A stretch of DNA of 64,000 nt from assembly GCF_001042615.1 (NCBI RefSeq), contig NZ_AP012327.1, forward strand, positions 1,550,001-1,614,000, given 5' to 3'. Source of the stretch: Bifidobacterium catenulatum subsp. kashiwanohense JCM 15439 = DSM 21854 (lineage in GTDB: Bacteria > Actinomycetota > Actinomycetes > Actinomycetales > Bifidobacteriaceae). Of this stretch, positions 9,609 to 18,579 are shown one piece after another. The notes beneath the pieces were generated by a model that was not told where the DNA came from, ran no database searches, and saw only the letters and a list, made by a program, of their open reading frames with translations. The position numbers and the translations under genes are program-made. Numbering within the stretch: the first letter of the stretch is position 1; every line of letters begins with the position of its first letter.

Positions 9609-10547
9609 CAGTGCCGGATTGAGCGCTTGGAGCCAGTGGATGCGCGGGTCACGACCGAACCATCCCATCTGCTTGCGTGCCAGACGCTTCGTTTTCTGCG
9701 CGATGTCCATGAACGTGTCGTTCAGGTCGCGCAACCCGTCCAAATAGTCGACGACCTGCTGGTAACCGAGCGCTTTGGCCGCGGTGATGCCCAGTTTGGG
9801 ACGTATGCGCTCCACTTCTTCGATGAATCCGCCTTCAAGCATCTGCTTGGTGCGGATGTCGATACGACGGTCCAGTTCCTCACGGGGCAGATCGAGACCG
9901 ATTTGCACAGTGGGAATGACGTACCGATAATGCGGAAGGCTTGCCGAATAGGGGCGTCCCGTCACTTCGATGACTTCCAGCGCGCGGATGGTTCGTCTCG
10001 GATTGTGCGGATCCATGCGCGCCGCCGCTTCGGGATCCTTAACCTTCAGCTCGTCGAACAGCGCGCCCGCGCCTTCGGCTTTCTCCCGTTCCTCAAGCGC
10101 CTTGCGCACTTGCGGGTCGGTGCCGGGGAAGGAGATGTCGTCGATGGCCGCCCGTGCGTACAGGCCGGAACCTCCAACAAGGATAGGACGCACTCCCCTG
10201 GCCTGTAGTTCGGCTATTTTCTCGCGGGCGAGCTCTTGGAACCGCGCCACGGACATGGCATCGTCCGGTTCGATTATATCGATGAGATGATGTCTGACCT
10301 GCGCCTGCTCTTCCGTGCTCGCTTTGGCCGTGCCGATATCCATGCCCCGATACATCTGGTATGCGTCGGCGTTGATGATTTCCGCCTGTTCGCCTTTGCA
10401 CGCCAACGCTTTGGCGATGGCAATGCCCAACCCGGTTTTGCCGGATGCGGTTGGTCCAACAATGGACACAACCTTACGCTGCATGGCAGGATCGGCGTCC
10501 CTTGTTTTGCCTGTTTTCTCAGAGGTCTGCTCAGTGTCGAACGGCAT
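9501..10547 (-). CDS. miaA: tRNA dimethylallyltransferase
   Basis: Transfers a dimethylallyl group to N6 of A37 in tRNAs reading UNN codons. The 348 residues contain the P-loop [16 protein letters not shown] (about 31-46), the catalytic [17 protein letters not shown] segment, the HHLID motif, and GGSGLYARA. The start at 10547 overlaps the 3' end of miaB by 17 bases; a start 21 codons later is possible but lacks a well-placed ribosome site. MiaB next modifies the same base, so the pair forms one pathway in one transcript. Confidence 0.95.
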   Translation of the reverse strand: MPFDTEQTSEKTGKTRDADPAMQRKVVSIVGPTASGKTGLGIAIAKALACKGEQAEIINADAYQMYRGMDIGTAKASTEEQAQVRHHLIDIIEPDDAMSVARFQELAREKIAELQARGVRPILVGGSGLYARAAIDDISFPGTDPQVRKALEEREKAEGAGALFDELKVKDPEAAARMDPHNPRRTIRALEVIEVTGRPYSASLPHYRYVIPTVQIGLDLPREELDRRIDIRTKQMLEGGFIEEVERIRPKLGITAAKALGYQQVVDYLDGLRDLNDTFMDIAQKTKRLARKQMGWFGRDPRIHWLQALNPALLGNAMAIIEHADAGAYDAIDAQADAYTQHHLGDLA

Positions 10548-11985
10548 AGGTCTGCCCCGCCTTCAGATCGGGATCGGCAATGAGGTTGTGACGTCCCGCA
10601 TGGGTGATGGTGGCGGTCACGAAATCGCCTACCTGCGGCATCGGCTCGCCTTCGGGCACACCGACATGCACGAGCACGCCGGTTTTTTCGCGCCCGGTGA
10701 CGCGATGGGTCGCGGCGTCCTTCTTGCCGGATGCGCCGGTGACCATCACTTCGACGTCACGGCCTTCGAAGGTTTTGAGATTTTCTTCGGTGATGCGTTC
10801 CTGCAATGCCACGAGTCGTTCGAACCGGTCTTGGACCACATCGTGCGGCACCTGCTCCATTTCAGCGGCCGGAGTGCCTGGGCGCGGTGAATAGATGAAG
10901 GTGAATGCGGACGCGAATCTCGCCTCCTCCACCACGCGCAGAGTTTCTTGGAAGTCCTCTTCGGTTTCCCCCGGGAAACCGACGATGATGTCGGTGGAGA
11001 TCTGCGCATCCGGCATGGCCTCACGGATTTTGCGCAGAATGTCAAGGAACTTCGCGGAACGATACGAACGGCGCATGGCGCGCAGGATTCGGTCGGATCC
11101 GGACTGCAGCGGGAAGTGCAGCTGGTGCATGACATTGGGCGTTTCGGCCATGGCTGCGATCACGTCGTCGGTAAAGGCGGCGGGATGCGGCGAAGTGAAT
11201 CGCACGCGCTCCAATCCTTCGATCTCACCGCATGCGCGTAGTAGCTTGGAGAAGGCGAAACGGTCGCCGATGCCGTAACCGAACGAGTTCACGTTCTGGC
11301 CGAGCAGCGTGACTTCCTTGGCTCCTTCGTCCACGCACTGGCGGATTTCGGCAAGAATGTCTCCCGGGCGACGATCATGTTCCTTGCCTCGGGTGGTAGG
11401 CACGATGCAGAATGTGCAGGTGTTGTTGCATCCGACGGAGATGGCCACCCAGCTTGACACCTTCGACGCACGGTCGGTGGGAAGCTGGCTTGGGAAGTAA
11501 TTGAGTTCCTCTTTGACCTTGACCTGGGCGTGACCTTCGATACGTGCCTGATCGAGCAGCTGCGGCAGTGAACCGATGTTCTTCGTACCGAACACGGCGT
11601 CGACCCATGGCGCTTTTTTTGCGATTTTCTCACGGTCGAGCTGCGCCATACAGCCGCCGACGGCGATCTGCAGGTTCGGGCGCTGGCGCTTCCTTTCGGC
11701 CCACAGACCGATGGTACCGTACATGCGCTCCGCCGCGTTTTCTCGCACCGCGCACGTGTTCATGACGATGAGATCCACGTCATGGTCGAGGTATTGCTCT
11801 TCGGTGGCGGGCACGTAGCCGTCCGCTTCAAGCACGCCTGAGATACGTTCGGAATCGTGCACGTTCATCTGGCATCCGAGGGTGTGCACATAGAACACGC
11901 CTTTGCCTCGCGTGGCGGTGTCTCCCATGGTGGGTTCCGCAAGTTTCGAGGCGCGCTCCGCCTCGGTCATCATGTCTTCGTTCAT
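10531..11985 (-). CDS. miaB: tRNA-2-methylthio-N6-dimethylallyladenosine synthase
   Basis: Radical-SAM methylthiotransferase that adds the methylthio group to i6A37 made by MiaA. The 484 residues show the N-terminal UPF0004 domain starting [15 protein letters not shown], further cluster cysteines in NTCAVRENA and VGGCMAQ, the radical-[14 protein letters not shown] motif, and a C-terminal TRAM domain (about 405-470). A 36-residue N-terminal extension precedes the first domain. It is transcribed ahead of miaA with overlap. Confidence 0.95.
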   Translation of the reverse strand: MNEDMMTEAERASKLAEPTMGDTATRGKGVFYVHTLGCQMNVHDSERISGVLEADGYVPATEEQYLDHDVDLIVMNTCAVRENAAERMYGTIGLWAERKRQRPNLQIAVGGCMAQLDREKIAKKAPWVDAVFGTKNIGSLPQLLDQARIEGHAQVKVKEELNYFPSQLPTDRASKVSSWVAISVGCNNTCTFCIVPTTRGKEHDRRPGDILAEIRQCVDEGAKEVTLLGQNVNSFGYGIGDRFAFSKLLRACGEIEGLERVRFTSPHPAAFTDDVIAAMAETPNVMHQLHFPLQSGSDRILRAMRRSYRSAKFLDILRKIREAMPDAQISTDIIVGFPGETEEDFQETLRVVEEARFASAFTFIYSPRPGTPAAEMEQVPHDVVQDRFERLVALQERITEENLKTFEGRDVEVMVTGASGKKDAATHRVTGREKTGVLVHVGVPEGEPMPQVGDFVTATITHAGRHNLIADPDLKAGQTYAVRH

Positions 11986-12106
11986 AGTGTTCCATGCTAT
12001 CGGCAGGGATTCCCAGCACGCGCCGTACTATGCGTGGCATGTTGACGGATTGAAGGGATAACGTTTTTTTTTCAGCGCTTTTTCAGTTTCCTATGCTCCT
12101 TTTGGG

Positions 12107-12112
12107 TACACT
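12107..12112 (+). promoter_or_regulatory. Putative -10 element of a leaderless promoter for rel
   Basis: TACACT ends eight bases before the GTG at 12121, so transcription would begin at or next to the start codon. No convincing -35 or ribosome site is seen. The same hexamer and spacing occur before thiN at 57104. Confidence 0.5.
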
Positions 12113-12120
12113 ATGGAACC

Positions 12121-12849
12121 GTGATACTTGATAGACAAAGCCGCATCAATACCAGCGAGCTGCAAGCGCGATTGAAATCGGTAAGTTTCGACGACGGTCC
12201 GTTGCCATCCGATCAGATCACCGAATTCATCGATCAGATGCAGGTGTACGAGGGTGCGATGTATGAGATTAGCACCAAGTTGGAGATTCTTGATTCCGAA
12301 TTCCAGGTGCGTTTCTCCCATAACCCCATCCATCATATGGAACGCAGGTTGAAGTCCGTCAATTCCATTCTCGGCAAGTTGAAACGTAAGGAGCTGCCGC
12401 TGACAGTGGAGTCGGTCAAAGATAATCTGTTTGACGTGGCCGGCATTCGTGTGATCTGCAATTATCGCGATGACGTGTATTCAGTATCGAATTATCTGTC
12501 TGCCCAGAACGATATTCAGGTGTTGCGCGTGAAGGATTACATCAAGAATCCGAAGCAGAATGGTTACCGTTCGCTGCATGTGATTTACGCGGTACCTGTT
12601 TTTCTGTCTTCCGGACCGCATTACACGCCTGTGGAAGTGCAGTTCCGCACTATCGCCATGGATTATTGGGCGAGTTTGGAGCACGCGCTGCGCTATAAGA
12701 CGGATCTGCCTGACACAAAACTGTCGGAACATTCGCAAACGCTGCTTGATTGCGCGAGAAGTCTGCAGAATATCGAAACGCAGATGCAGAACATCCACCG
12801 CGACATTAATGGCGCGCCTCGGGTTGGAGAGGCTCCTAAGGCCGATTGA
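12121..12849 (+). CDS. Small alarmone synthetase (RelA/SpoT-domain GTP pyrophosphokinase)
   Basis: Single-domain (p)ppGpp synthetase of the YjbM/YwaC (RelP/RelQ) group, 242 residues. The synthetase fold shows RRLKSVNSILGKLKRK, DLFDVAGIRVICNY-like NLFDVAGIRVICNY, KDYIKNPKQNGYRSLHVIY, and VEVQFRTIAMDYWASLEHALRYK. The HD hydrolase and the ACT/TGS regulatory domains of long RSH enzymes are absent, so it should only synthesise alarmone, probably in response to its own expression. The GTG start has a -10-like TACACT eight bases upstream and no ribosome site, suggesting a leaderless transcript. Its end overlaps the convergent transporter gene by 14 bases. Confidence 0.9.
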   Translation: MILDRQSRINTSELQARLKSVSFDDGPLPSDQITEFIDQMQVYEGAMYEISTKLEILDSEFQVRFSHNPIHHMERRLKSVNSILGKLKRKELPLTVESVKDNLFDVAGIRVICNYRDDVYSVSNYLSAQNDIQVLRVKDYIKNPKQNGYRSLHVIYAVPVFLSSGPHYTPVEVQFRTIAMDYWASLEHALRYKTDLPDTKLSEHSQTLLDCARSLQNIETQMQNIHRDINGAPRVGEAPKAD

Positions 12850-13831
12850 TGTCCGTCTGCCTGCATTTGACCGCGTGCAGAAGCTGGTCGATGGGCAGCT
12901 GGGCGAGTATGGTGCCGGCGAAGATGAGCGCGCAGCCGATGTAGGCTCGGGTGGTCATGATCTCGCCAAGCAGGAGTGCGCCGCCGACCGCGGAGAAGAA
13001 CGATTCGAGCGACATGATCACGGACGCTCTGGTCGGGGGCACAAGTTGTTGCCCTACGACCTGAAGCGTATAGGCTACGCCAGCGGAGCAGACGCCCGCG
13101 TAGACGATGGCGATCCAGCTTTGCGCGGCACCGGCCCAGTCGATGGATCCTTCGATGATAGAGCCAATCCAGCTGAGGATCGCGGTGGTGGTGATCTGCC
13201 CGAATGAAAGCAGGATGGGGTCCATGCCTCGCCCGAAGGTGTCTATGACGAGGATGTGCCCCGCGAAGAGGACCGCGGTGAACAGCAGCACCATGTCCGC
13301 CAGGGTGATGGATCCGAATCCGTCGGTGACGCACAGCAGGTAGAAGCCGATAACGGAGATGGCGACGCTGATGATGACGCTGAGGTGCACTCGTCGACGC
13401 AGTATAACGAAGGCAAGCAGCGGAGTCATAACGATGTATAGCGCGGTGATGAAGCCGGATCGTCCCGCCGACCCAGAGTAAAGAATGCCGTATTGTTGGA
13501 CGGTACTTGCGGTGAAAAGCACGATTCCGCAGGTGATGCTGACCACGATGGGATTGCCGGTCCATTTCGGCATAGCAACGATTGCGCCGTTGCCGAGGGT
13601 GATGGACGGTTTTCCCTGGGTTTCACGGCGTTTATGCTCTTGTTCCGCTATGGTGTTGCGGCGAAACCAAAGCAACGGTATCAACGAAATGGACCCGAGG
13701 GTGAATCGGGTAGCTCCGAAGAACAGCGGTGTTGTGGAGTCCATGCCTTGCACTTGCGACACGAATGCGAATCCCCAAATGAGGGCCGCCAGTACGAGGC
13801 ACGCCATGCCGCCAATCTCTTTTCTTTGCAT
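12836..13831 (-). CDS. DMT-superfamily (EamA) transporter
   Basis: Polytopic inner-membrane protein of about 331 residues with ten predicted helices arranged as two EamA halves (about 8-175 and 185-320); typical signatures are ALIWGFAFVSQ in the first helix and MSLESFFSAVGGALLLGE near the end. Members export metabolites or amino acids; the substrate cannot be told. A Lys/Arg-rich cytoplasmic loop of about 30 residues follows helix 2. I choose the ATG at 13831 with GGTGG upstream; an in-frame GTG six bases earlier is the alternative. The gene ends inside the rel 3' end on the opposite strand. Confidence 0.88.
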   Translation of the reverse strand: MQRKEIGGMACLVLAALIWGFAFVSQVQGMDSTTPLFFGATRFTLGSISLIPLLWFRRNTIAEQEHKRRETQGKPSITLGNGAIVAMPKWTGNPIVVSITCGIVLFTASTVQQYGILYSGSAGRSGFITALYIVMTPLLAFVILRRRVHLSVIISVAISVIGFYLLCVTDGFGSITLADMVLLFTAVLFAGHILVIDTFGRGMDPILLSFGQITTTAILSWIGSIIEGSIDWAGAAQSWIAIVYAGVCSAGVAYTLQVVGQQLVPPTRASVIMSLESFFSAVGGALLLGEIMTTRAYIGCALIFAGTILAQLPIDQLLHAVKCRQTDINRP

Positions 13832-13860
13832 GAGCACCCACCGTAAAGCATGTCTTTTAC

Positions 13861-13905
13861 TAACGGATAAAGCCTGACCACATTCTGGTCAGGCTTTATC
13901 CGTTA
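13861..13905. repeat. Perfect 20-bp inverted repeat (hairpin)
   Basis: TAACGGATAAAGCCTGACCA (13861-13880) is exactly complementary to 13886-13905 around a five-base loop CATTC. It lies between the Bax-inhibitor-like gene (stop at 13950) and the start of the EamA gene. It is probably a terminator for the former, but neither strand shows a clean T-run after the stem. Confidence 0.75.
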
Positions 13906-13949
13906 CGTTGACCGAGGAGCAATGCCGGGAACGCTCCGTCATTTGGATT

Positions 13950-14783
13950 TCAGTCGCGATTGCCGAGGAGCTGGAGAATATACATGAACATGTTCACGAA
14001 ATCCAAATACAGATTCAGCGCGCAAAGGATGGAAACCTTCTTGACCATTTCGGGTCCTTGGGCGGAATACTGTTCAAGCATGGCGCGGGTGGCTTGGGCG
14101 TCGTAGACGGTCATACCAGCGAAAAGCAGGAGGCCGATGGCGGAGACGATCATGAGGGTGGTGTTGCCGGGGGCGAAGATCATGAGAATCACTTCGGCGA
14201 TGATAAGCACGATGAGGCCGACGAAAAGGATGGGGCCGGCCTTGAGCATGTTGATCTTGGTGGTGCGTCCGAACATGGTGAGCGCGAAGAAGAAGCCGGC
14301 GCACAATGCGAGGGAAATGCCGATGGTACCAAGATCGTAGGCCATGAAGATGGTGCTGAGGGTGAAGCCCATGAGCGCCGCATACACGTAGAACATGACG
14401 TATGCGGTGGAGACCTTCATTTTATGGATGCGCGCGCCAAGGTAGATGGCAAGCACGATTTCAATGACGGCGGGGGCGAAGATGCCGATGATGCCCGTGG
14501 TTTGGACGAGTGCCAGGTACGCGCCGCTCATTTGGGTGACGATGGCGACCACGGCGGTGACGATCAAACCGAGGGTCATGTGCGTGTATGCGCTGTTGAT
14601 GGAACTGCGTTCGGCCTGCTCGTAGGAATAGGTGGCCTGCACGTTGACTGCGGCGGTACCATTCGGCGCGTAGGCGTATTGCGGCTGCGCATTGTACTGG
14701 TCGTACTGTTGGTTGTACTGGTATTGATTGTTGAAGCCGTTATTCTGGGCGTTGTTGCCTTGGGGCTGCTGACCGAATGCCAT
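13950..14783 (-). CDS. Bax inhibitor-1/YccA family membrane protein
   Basis: 277 residues: a 65-residue Gln/Asn/Tyr-rich soluble N-terminus followed by seven hydrophobic helices. The family is recognised from YTHMTLGLIVTAVVA, STIFMAYDLGTIGISL and the C-terminal VYDAQATRAMLEQYS and SILCALNLYLDFVNMFMYILQ. Bacterial members are pH-dependent calcium leak channels or FtsH-associated regulators; the exact role here is unknown. AAAGGAG with good spacing supports the ATG. The Gln/Asn-rich tail resembles prion-like low-complexity tails. Confidence 0.9.
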   Translation of the reverse strand: MAFGQQPQGNNAQNNGFNNQYQYNQQYDQYNAQPQYAYAPNGTAAVNVQATYSYEQAERSSINSAYTHMTLGLIVTAVVAIVTQMSGAYLALVQTTGIIGIFAPAVIEIVLAIYLGARIHKMKVSTAYVMFYVYAALMGFTLSTIFMAYDLGTIGISLALCAGFFFALTMFGRTTKINMLKAGPILFVGLIVLIIAEVILMIFAPGNTTLMIVSAIGLLLFAGMTVYDAQATRAMLEQYSAQGPEMVKKVSILCALNLYLDFVNMFMYILQLLGNRD

Positions 14784-14884
14784 AATCGCTCCTTTTTGCT
14801 CGATTGCGCATCACGATACGGCATTTTCCTGACGATTTCATGAATATTGGCTTAATCTCGTATTTTCTTCAAGGCCTGCATAGG

Positions 14885-14921
14885 TTTCACGTTCGACACG
14901 GGAAGTGTTCCGGACGTGAAA
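14885..14921. repeat. Imperfect inverted repeat upstream of the Bax-inhibitor-like gene
   Basis: TTTCACGT (14885-14892) pairs with ACGTGAAA (14914-14921), and the inner GACAC pairs with GTGTT. It could be an operator or a hairpin; there is no T-tract. It lies about 100 bases upstream of the minus-strand gene. The surrounding gap, 14784-15334, otherwise holds only the RAMA-like fragment listed next and short unsupported frames. Confidence 0.4.
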
Positions 14922-15081
14922 GACTGGGACATGCCATGTCAGATGGCGAACTTGTACGTCACTTTGGCGGTGTCGCTGGAATCGAGAAGGTTCGTCACGT
15001 CTACGGTGACTTCGGAATCGTCTTTAAGCACATAAACGCGCCGATCTGCCGTCACGACTATGCCATCACACACTCGCACAC

Positions 15082-15327
15082 TTGAACCCAGAGCAACGCA
15101 ATGATCTGTCCACGCTCAGCGAGGAATCGTTGAGCGTTAAGGATACGTCCATCTCGCCGACATCCAAACGTGTGTCCATCGCGCAAGTACTTGAGGCAGG
15201 TCTGCTTATTCCCGGCGAGACGCTAGTGCGGGATCGGCCTCGCAAGGGCGAACGTTGGGTGGCGCGTCACAGCGGAAGGCAAGCTGCGCATGGATGTGGG
15301 TGCCATTGGCCAGCGGTCATTTACTGA
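15082..15327 (+). pseudogene. Degenerate RAMA-like domain fragment
   Basis: The frame from about 15142 reads SIAQVLEAGLLIPGETLVRD and RPRKGERW, which resembles the start of RAMA domains (small domains attached to adenine methylases and restriction-related proteins). At about 15262 the likeness jumps to another frame, reading RVTAEGKLRMDVGAIGQRSF, so a frameshift separates two halves of one domain. There is no ribosome site, and the sequence downstream collides with the response-regulator gene. I infer a relic of a lost accessory gene; family assignment is from memory of the consensus and is not certain. Confidence 0.38.
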
Positions 15328-15334
15328 CGGTCGC

Positions 15335-15997
15335 TTATTGGCAGGCCAGCCATTCGACGGCAAGCTTCGTTCGATTCGTGATGTTGGTTTTCGCGAGAAT
15401 GTCGCTGATGCGATTGCGTACCGTACCTTCGCTTAAGAACAGTTTCGCGGCAATCTCCCGATTGTCGTAGCCTTCGGCGACCAGTTGCAGCACGTCACGC
15501 TCCCGTTCGGTGAGATTCGCGAAACGGCCCGGAAACTGAACCGCTTCGCTCTTATACGCTTGTGAAACGTCGTTCCATGCTGGACTGGCATTGCCGACAT
15601 GCAGTTTCTGCAGCACCTGTGCCCCCATGACGACCTGCCCTGCCATCACCGACTGCACTGCGGGAATTACCGATGAGACATCCTGTTTGATCAAATAGCC
15701 TTTGGTGCCGATTTCCAGCGCTTTGGCAATATACGACTCGTCCGCGAATGTGGTGAGGATCAGGATTTTCGCATTCGGATGGGCGTCGATGATCTTACGT
15801 GACGCAACGAGACCGTCCATGACCGGCATCTGCACGTCAATCAGGAGCACGTCCGGATTATCGGCTTCATATCGGTCTACCGCAGTTTCGCCATCGCAGG
15901 CCACCCACGCGATGTCGGCGGTGCCTGTTGCTTTGAGGATCGTGGACAGCGACGAACATACGATTGAATCATCATCGACGATTGCGACTCGCATCAT
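15335..15997 (-). CDS. NarL/LuxR-family response regulator
   Basis: 220 residues: receiver domain (about 3-120) with the acidic pocket DDD at 8-10, phospho-acceptor Asp54 in LLIDVQMPVMDG and Lys near 104 in KGYLIKQD, then a LuxR helix-turn-helix (about 160-218) with LTERERDVLQLVAEGYDNRE and GTVRNRISDILAKTNITNRT. It overlaps the kinase stop by four bases (ATGA), so the pair is translationally coupled. Divergent ABC-exporter genes are likely targets. Confidence 0.93.
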   Translation of the reverse strand: MMRVAIVDDDSIVCSSLSTILKATGTADIAWVACDGETAVDRYEADNPDVLLIDVQMPVMDGLVASRKIIDAHPNAKILILTTFADESYIAKALEIGTKGYLIKQDVSSVIPAVQSVMAGQVVMGAQVLQKLHVGNASPAWNDVSQAYKSEAVQFPGRFANLTERERDVLQLVAEGYDNREIAAKLFLSEGTVRNRISDILAKTNITNRTKLAVEWLACQ

Positions 15998-17328
15998 ACG
16001 TTCTCCTTCGTTGCCATGTGCGTTGCCGTGCTATCGTCCGTTTTGGGAATGGACACGAACACCCGCCATCCTTCATGATAGGGGCCACACACCGCTGTGC
16101 CACCGAGGGCGCGCGCACGTTCCTCGATATCGGCCAATCCAATACCTGTATCTCCTTGCATCGCCTCCTTGCGAACGGCACTGCGGAACTGGTGGATGAG
16201 GACGGAAGTCTCCCCCATCATGCTGGCGTCACTTTCCTGGGAGCCATCGCTCCACAAGGCCCCGTCATCCTGTATGCGCAACTGCCATAGTGCCGGAAAA
16301 TCACGCAAAACGATATCGACATTGCGCGCCATACTGTGACGGATCGTATTGTTCAACGCCTCACGAATCGTCGTGGCGAAACAGCGTGACACCGCGGCCG
16401 GAGCCGCATCAATGCCGTTGCTCAACATGACCTTCACTCCGCTGGAACCATCAAAACCATGCGCGGATGCTTCGATCTGCGCCACGAAATCCGTGCCTTC
16501 GTCTTTCAGATCATGCACCGCGCCTCGCACCAATGTCATCGCCTCGCCCACAGTGTCGCGAATCTGCGCGAATCCTTGAGCCGCCTGTTCCTGTCCGGAA
16601 ACCTGCGCCATCACCTGCGACGCCTCGGACTGCATGATGGCACGGGTGAGCATATGACCAACGTTGTCGTGGATTTCCCGTGCTATGCGCGTACGTTCCG
16701 CAAGCGTGGCCGCACGTACCGAGGCGGCGCGATCCTCCTCGCTTTCCGCCAATTGCGAGCGCAACCGACGTATCTGGTCGCGTCTGGAATCTTGGAGTCT
16801 CTTGTTTTGCCATGCAAGTTCGATGTTGCGGGCGCATAGCATGCCGACCGCAAATCCCAATATCATGTACAGAATCAGCAGCGCGGCGACCATTGGAGAG
16901 TTTTCGTTCGTACTTGCACCGTAGCAACGAAGTATCGCCGCCACGGCAGGAGCAAGCCACGCCCATCGCACGACAATCTGTATGATTCTCGACAAGACGT
17001 GGTGCGGTCTTGATGCTTGCTGACGTTGAATAGCGTATTGCCGGTCGGCGCCATGTGAGGCTGCAGGCAACATGGCTGCGTTGTATGCGGCGATCGGCAC
17101 CATCGCGCACCATGAAGGCATGATGCAGGCGCCGCAGTCCAACACCAGCAATAGGGCAGCGTTCCATACTGATGAGCGCGCATACTCCCCCACTGCGGCG
17201 CAACAGATGGCCAGTAACGTCCCACATACCAGTTCGGCTGACGCATCTCCTGTCATGTATAGATTCGCAATCAACGCGAACGTCAGGAAAATGGCTTGGA
17301 ACATCAATCGCAACATGCCATCCTCCAT
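15994..17328 (-). CDS. NarL-type sensor histidine kinase
   Basis: 444 residues with about six hydrophobic helices in the first 200, a short coiled coil (about 195-215), a HisKA_3 dimerisation segment RTRIAREIHDNVGHMLTRA with the phospho-acceptor His near 220, and a divergent HATPase domain (about 300-435) with REALNNTIRHS and TGIGLADIEERARALGG. A Ser/Met-rich insertion of about 25 residues sits between the D-box-like LRIQDDGALW segment and the G2 box. No extracytoplasmic domain is seen, so the signal may be sensed in the membrane, as in kinases tied to antimicrobial-peptide exporters. Confidence 0.9.
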   Translation of the reverse strand: MEDGMLRLMFQAIFLTFALIANLYMTGDASAELVCGTLLAICCAAVGEYARSSVWNAALLLVLDCGACIMPSWCAMVPIAAYNAAMLPAASHGADRQYAIQRQQASRPHHVLSRIIQIVVRWAWLAPAVAAILRCYGASTNENSPMVAALLILYMILGFAVGMLCARNIELAWQNKRLQDSRRDQIRRLRSQLAESEEDRAASVRAATLAERTRIAREIHDNVGHMLTRAIMQSEASQVMAQVSGQEQAAQGFAQIRDTVGEAMTLVRGAVHDLKDEGTDFVAQIEASAHGFDGSSGVKVMLSNGIDAAPAAVSRCFATTIREALNNTIRHSMARNVDIVLRDFPALWQLRIQDDGALWSDGSQESDASMMGETSVLIHQFRSAVRKEAMQGDTGIGLADIEERARALGGTAVCGPYHEGWRVFVSIPKTDDSTATHMATKENV

Positions 17329-17405
17329 TGTCGCCGCCCAACGTGGTCACGTCTTACCAGCGTAGTGCACGATGCCGTCGTTACCGTCCCGCTTTGCCTC
17401 GAAGA

Positions 17406-17417
17406 TGACATTTGTCA
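17406..17417. promoter_or_regulatory. Candidate operator in the divergent kinase/ABC intergenic region
   Basis: TGACA-TT-TGTCA is a short palindrome within the 222-bp region between the sensor kinase and the ABC exporter. It is a plausible response-regulator site, but short palindromes occur by chance. Confidence 0.3.
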
Positions 17418-17550
17418 CCTTTTGCCTGTTCCTCTCGCATCGTATTTCATGACTGCAAACACTGTGTCGTTCCTCTTTCATCGGAGAAAATGGAATCATC
17501 ATCGAACAACGGCCGCCATCGCGGTGGAACATGTGAGGTAAGGAGTTGCT

Positions 17551-18549
17551 ATGAACGGGCATATGGAACGCGCCACTGATGAGCGTTTCGGCAGCGCGGT
17601 CAAGGTGTCGAAGCTGGTCAAACGGTATGGGGATATGCTTGCGCTTGACTATTTCGACCTTGACGTGCGTGAAGGTGAGATTTTCGGTTTGCTTGGCCCG
17701 AATGGTTCAGGCAAGACCACTGCGATCAATTGCATTCTCGCGTTGCTCACGTTCGATGAGGGCACGGTGCGCGTGTTCGGCGAACCGATAGGCCCGACCA
17801 GTTATGCGCTGAAACGTCGCATTGGCATTGTGCCTCAGAATGTTGCCGTGTTCAACGAGCTGACTGTTGAGGAGAATATCGATTATTTCTGCTCATTGTA
17901 TGTTCCCGACAGGGCTCGTCGCCATGCGATGGTTAAGGATGCGCTGGATTTCGTGGGCTTGCGCGATTACCGCAAGTTCCGTCCGTCGAAACTGTCGGGA
18001 GGTTTGCTTCGCCGATTGAACATCGCATGCGGTGTGGCGCATAAGCCGGATCTGATTTTCTTCGACGAGCCGACCGTTGCCGTCGACCCGCAAAGCCGCA
18101 ATGCGATTCTGGAAGGCATTCAGCGGCTTAACCGCGAAGGCGCGACAGTGATTTACACGAGCCACTACATGGAGGAGGTCGAACAGATCTGCGACCGCAT
18201 TCTCATCATGGACCACGGCAGGCATCTGGCATTGGGCACTGCCGACGAGTTGAAGACGATGATTGACACCGGCGAACGTATCAACGTGGAAACCGATGAC
18301 TTGGGCGGTACTCACGATGAGCCCGGCACAAGGAAGACGTTGGAAGAGCTGAGATCGCTGCCATGTGTGGTCGGCGCCGATTATGACGGTCACGAATTGA
18401 CGGTGCGTTGCCGCAGAGGCGATCACAATCTTCTTGACGTACTGACGTTGCTGAAAACCAACGGCACGAATATCGGGCATCTTTCCTCCCGGCAGCCGAC
18501 GCTGAACGACGTGTTCCTCGAGCTGACCGGCACCGCGTTGCGCGACTAA
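17551..18549 (+). CDS. ABC exporter ATP-binding protein
   Basis: 332 residues. The ATPase domain (about 16-235) has Walker A GPNGSGKTT, Q-loop VPQN, signature LSGGLLRRL (in place of LSGGMKRR), Walker B LIFFDEPTVAVDP and the switch His in YTSHYMEEVEQI. The C-terminal 90 residues form the extra domain typical of DrrA/CcmA-type drug or peptide exporters. AAGGAG supports the ATG. It opens a three-gene operon with two ABC-2 permeases and lies divergent from a two-component system, which suggests inducible export of a drug or antimicrobial peptide. Confidence 0.93.
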   Translation: MNGHMERATDERFGSAVKVSKLVKRYGDMLALDYFDLDVREGEIFGLLGPNGSGKTTAINCILALLTFDEGTVRVFGEPIGPTSYALKRRIGIVPQNVAVFNELTVEENIDYFCSLYVPDRARRHAMVKDALDFVGLRDYRKFRPSKLSGGLLRRLNIACGVAHKPDLIFFDEPTVAVDPQSRNAILEGIQRLNREGATVIYTSHYMEEVEQICDRILIMDHGRHLALGTADELKTMIDTGERINVETDDLGGTHDEPGTRKTLEELRSLPCVVGADYDGHELTVRCRRGDHNLLDVLTLLKTNGTNIGHLSSRQPTLNDVFLELTGTALRD

Positions 18550-18579
18550 TGGAAACCATGATCTGAAAGGTTTGTCATT

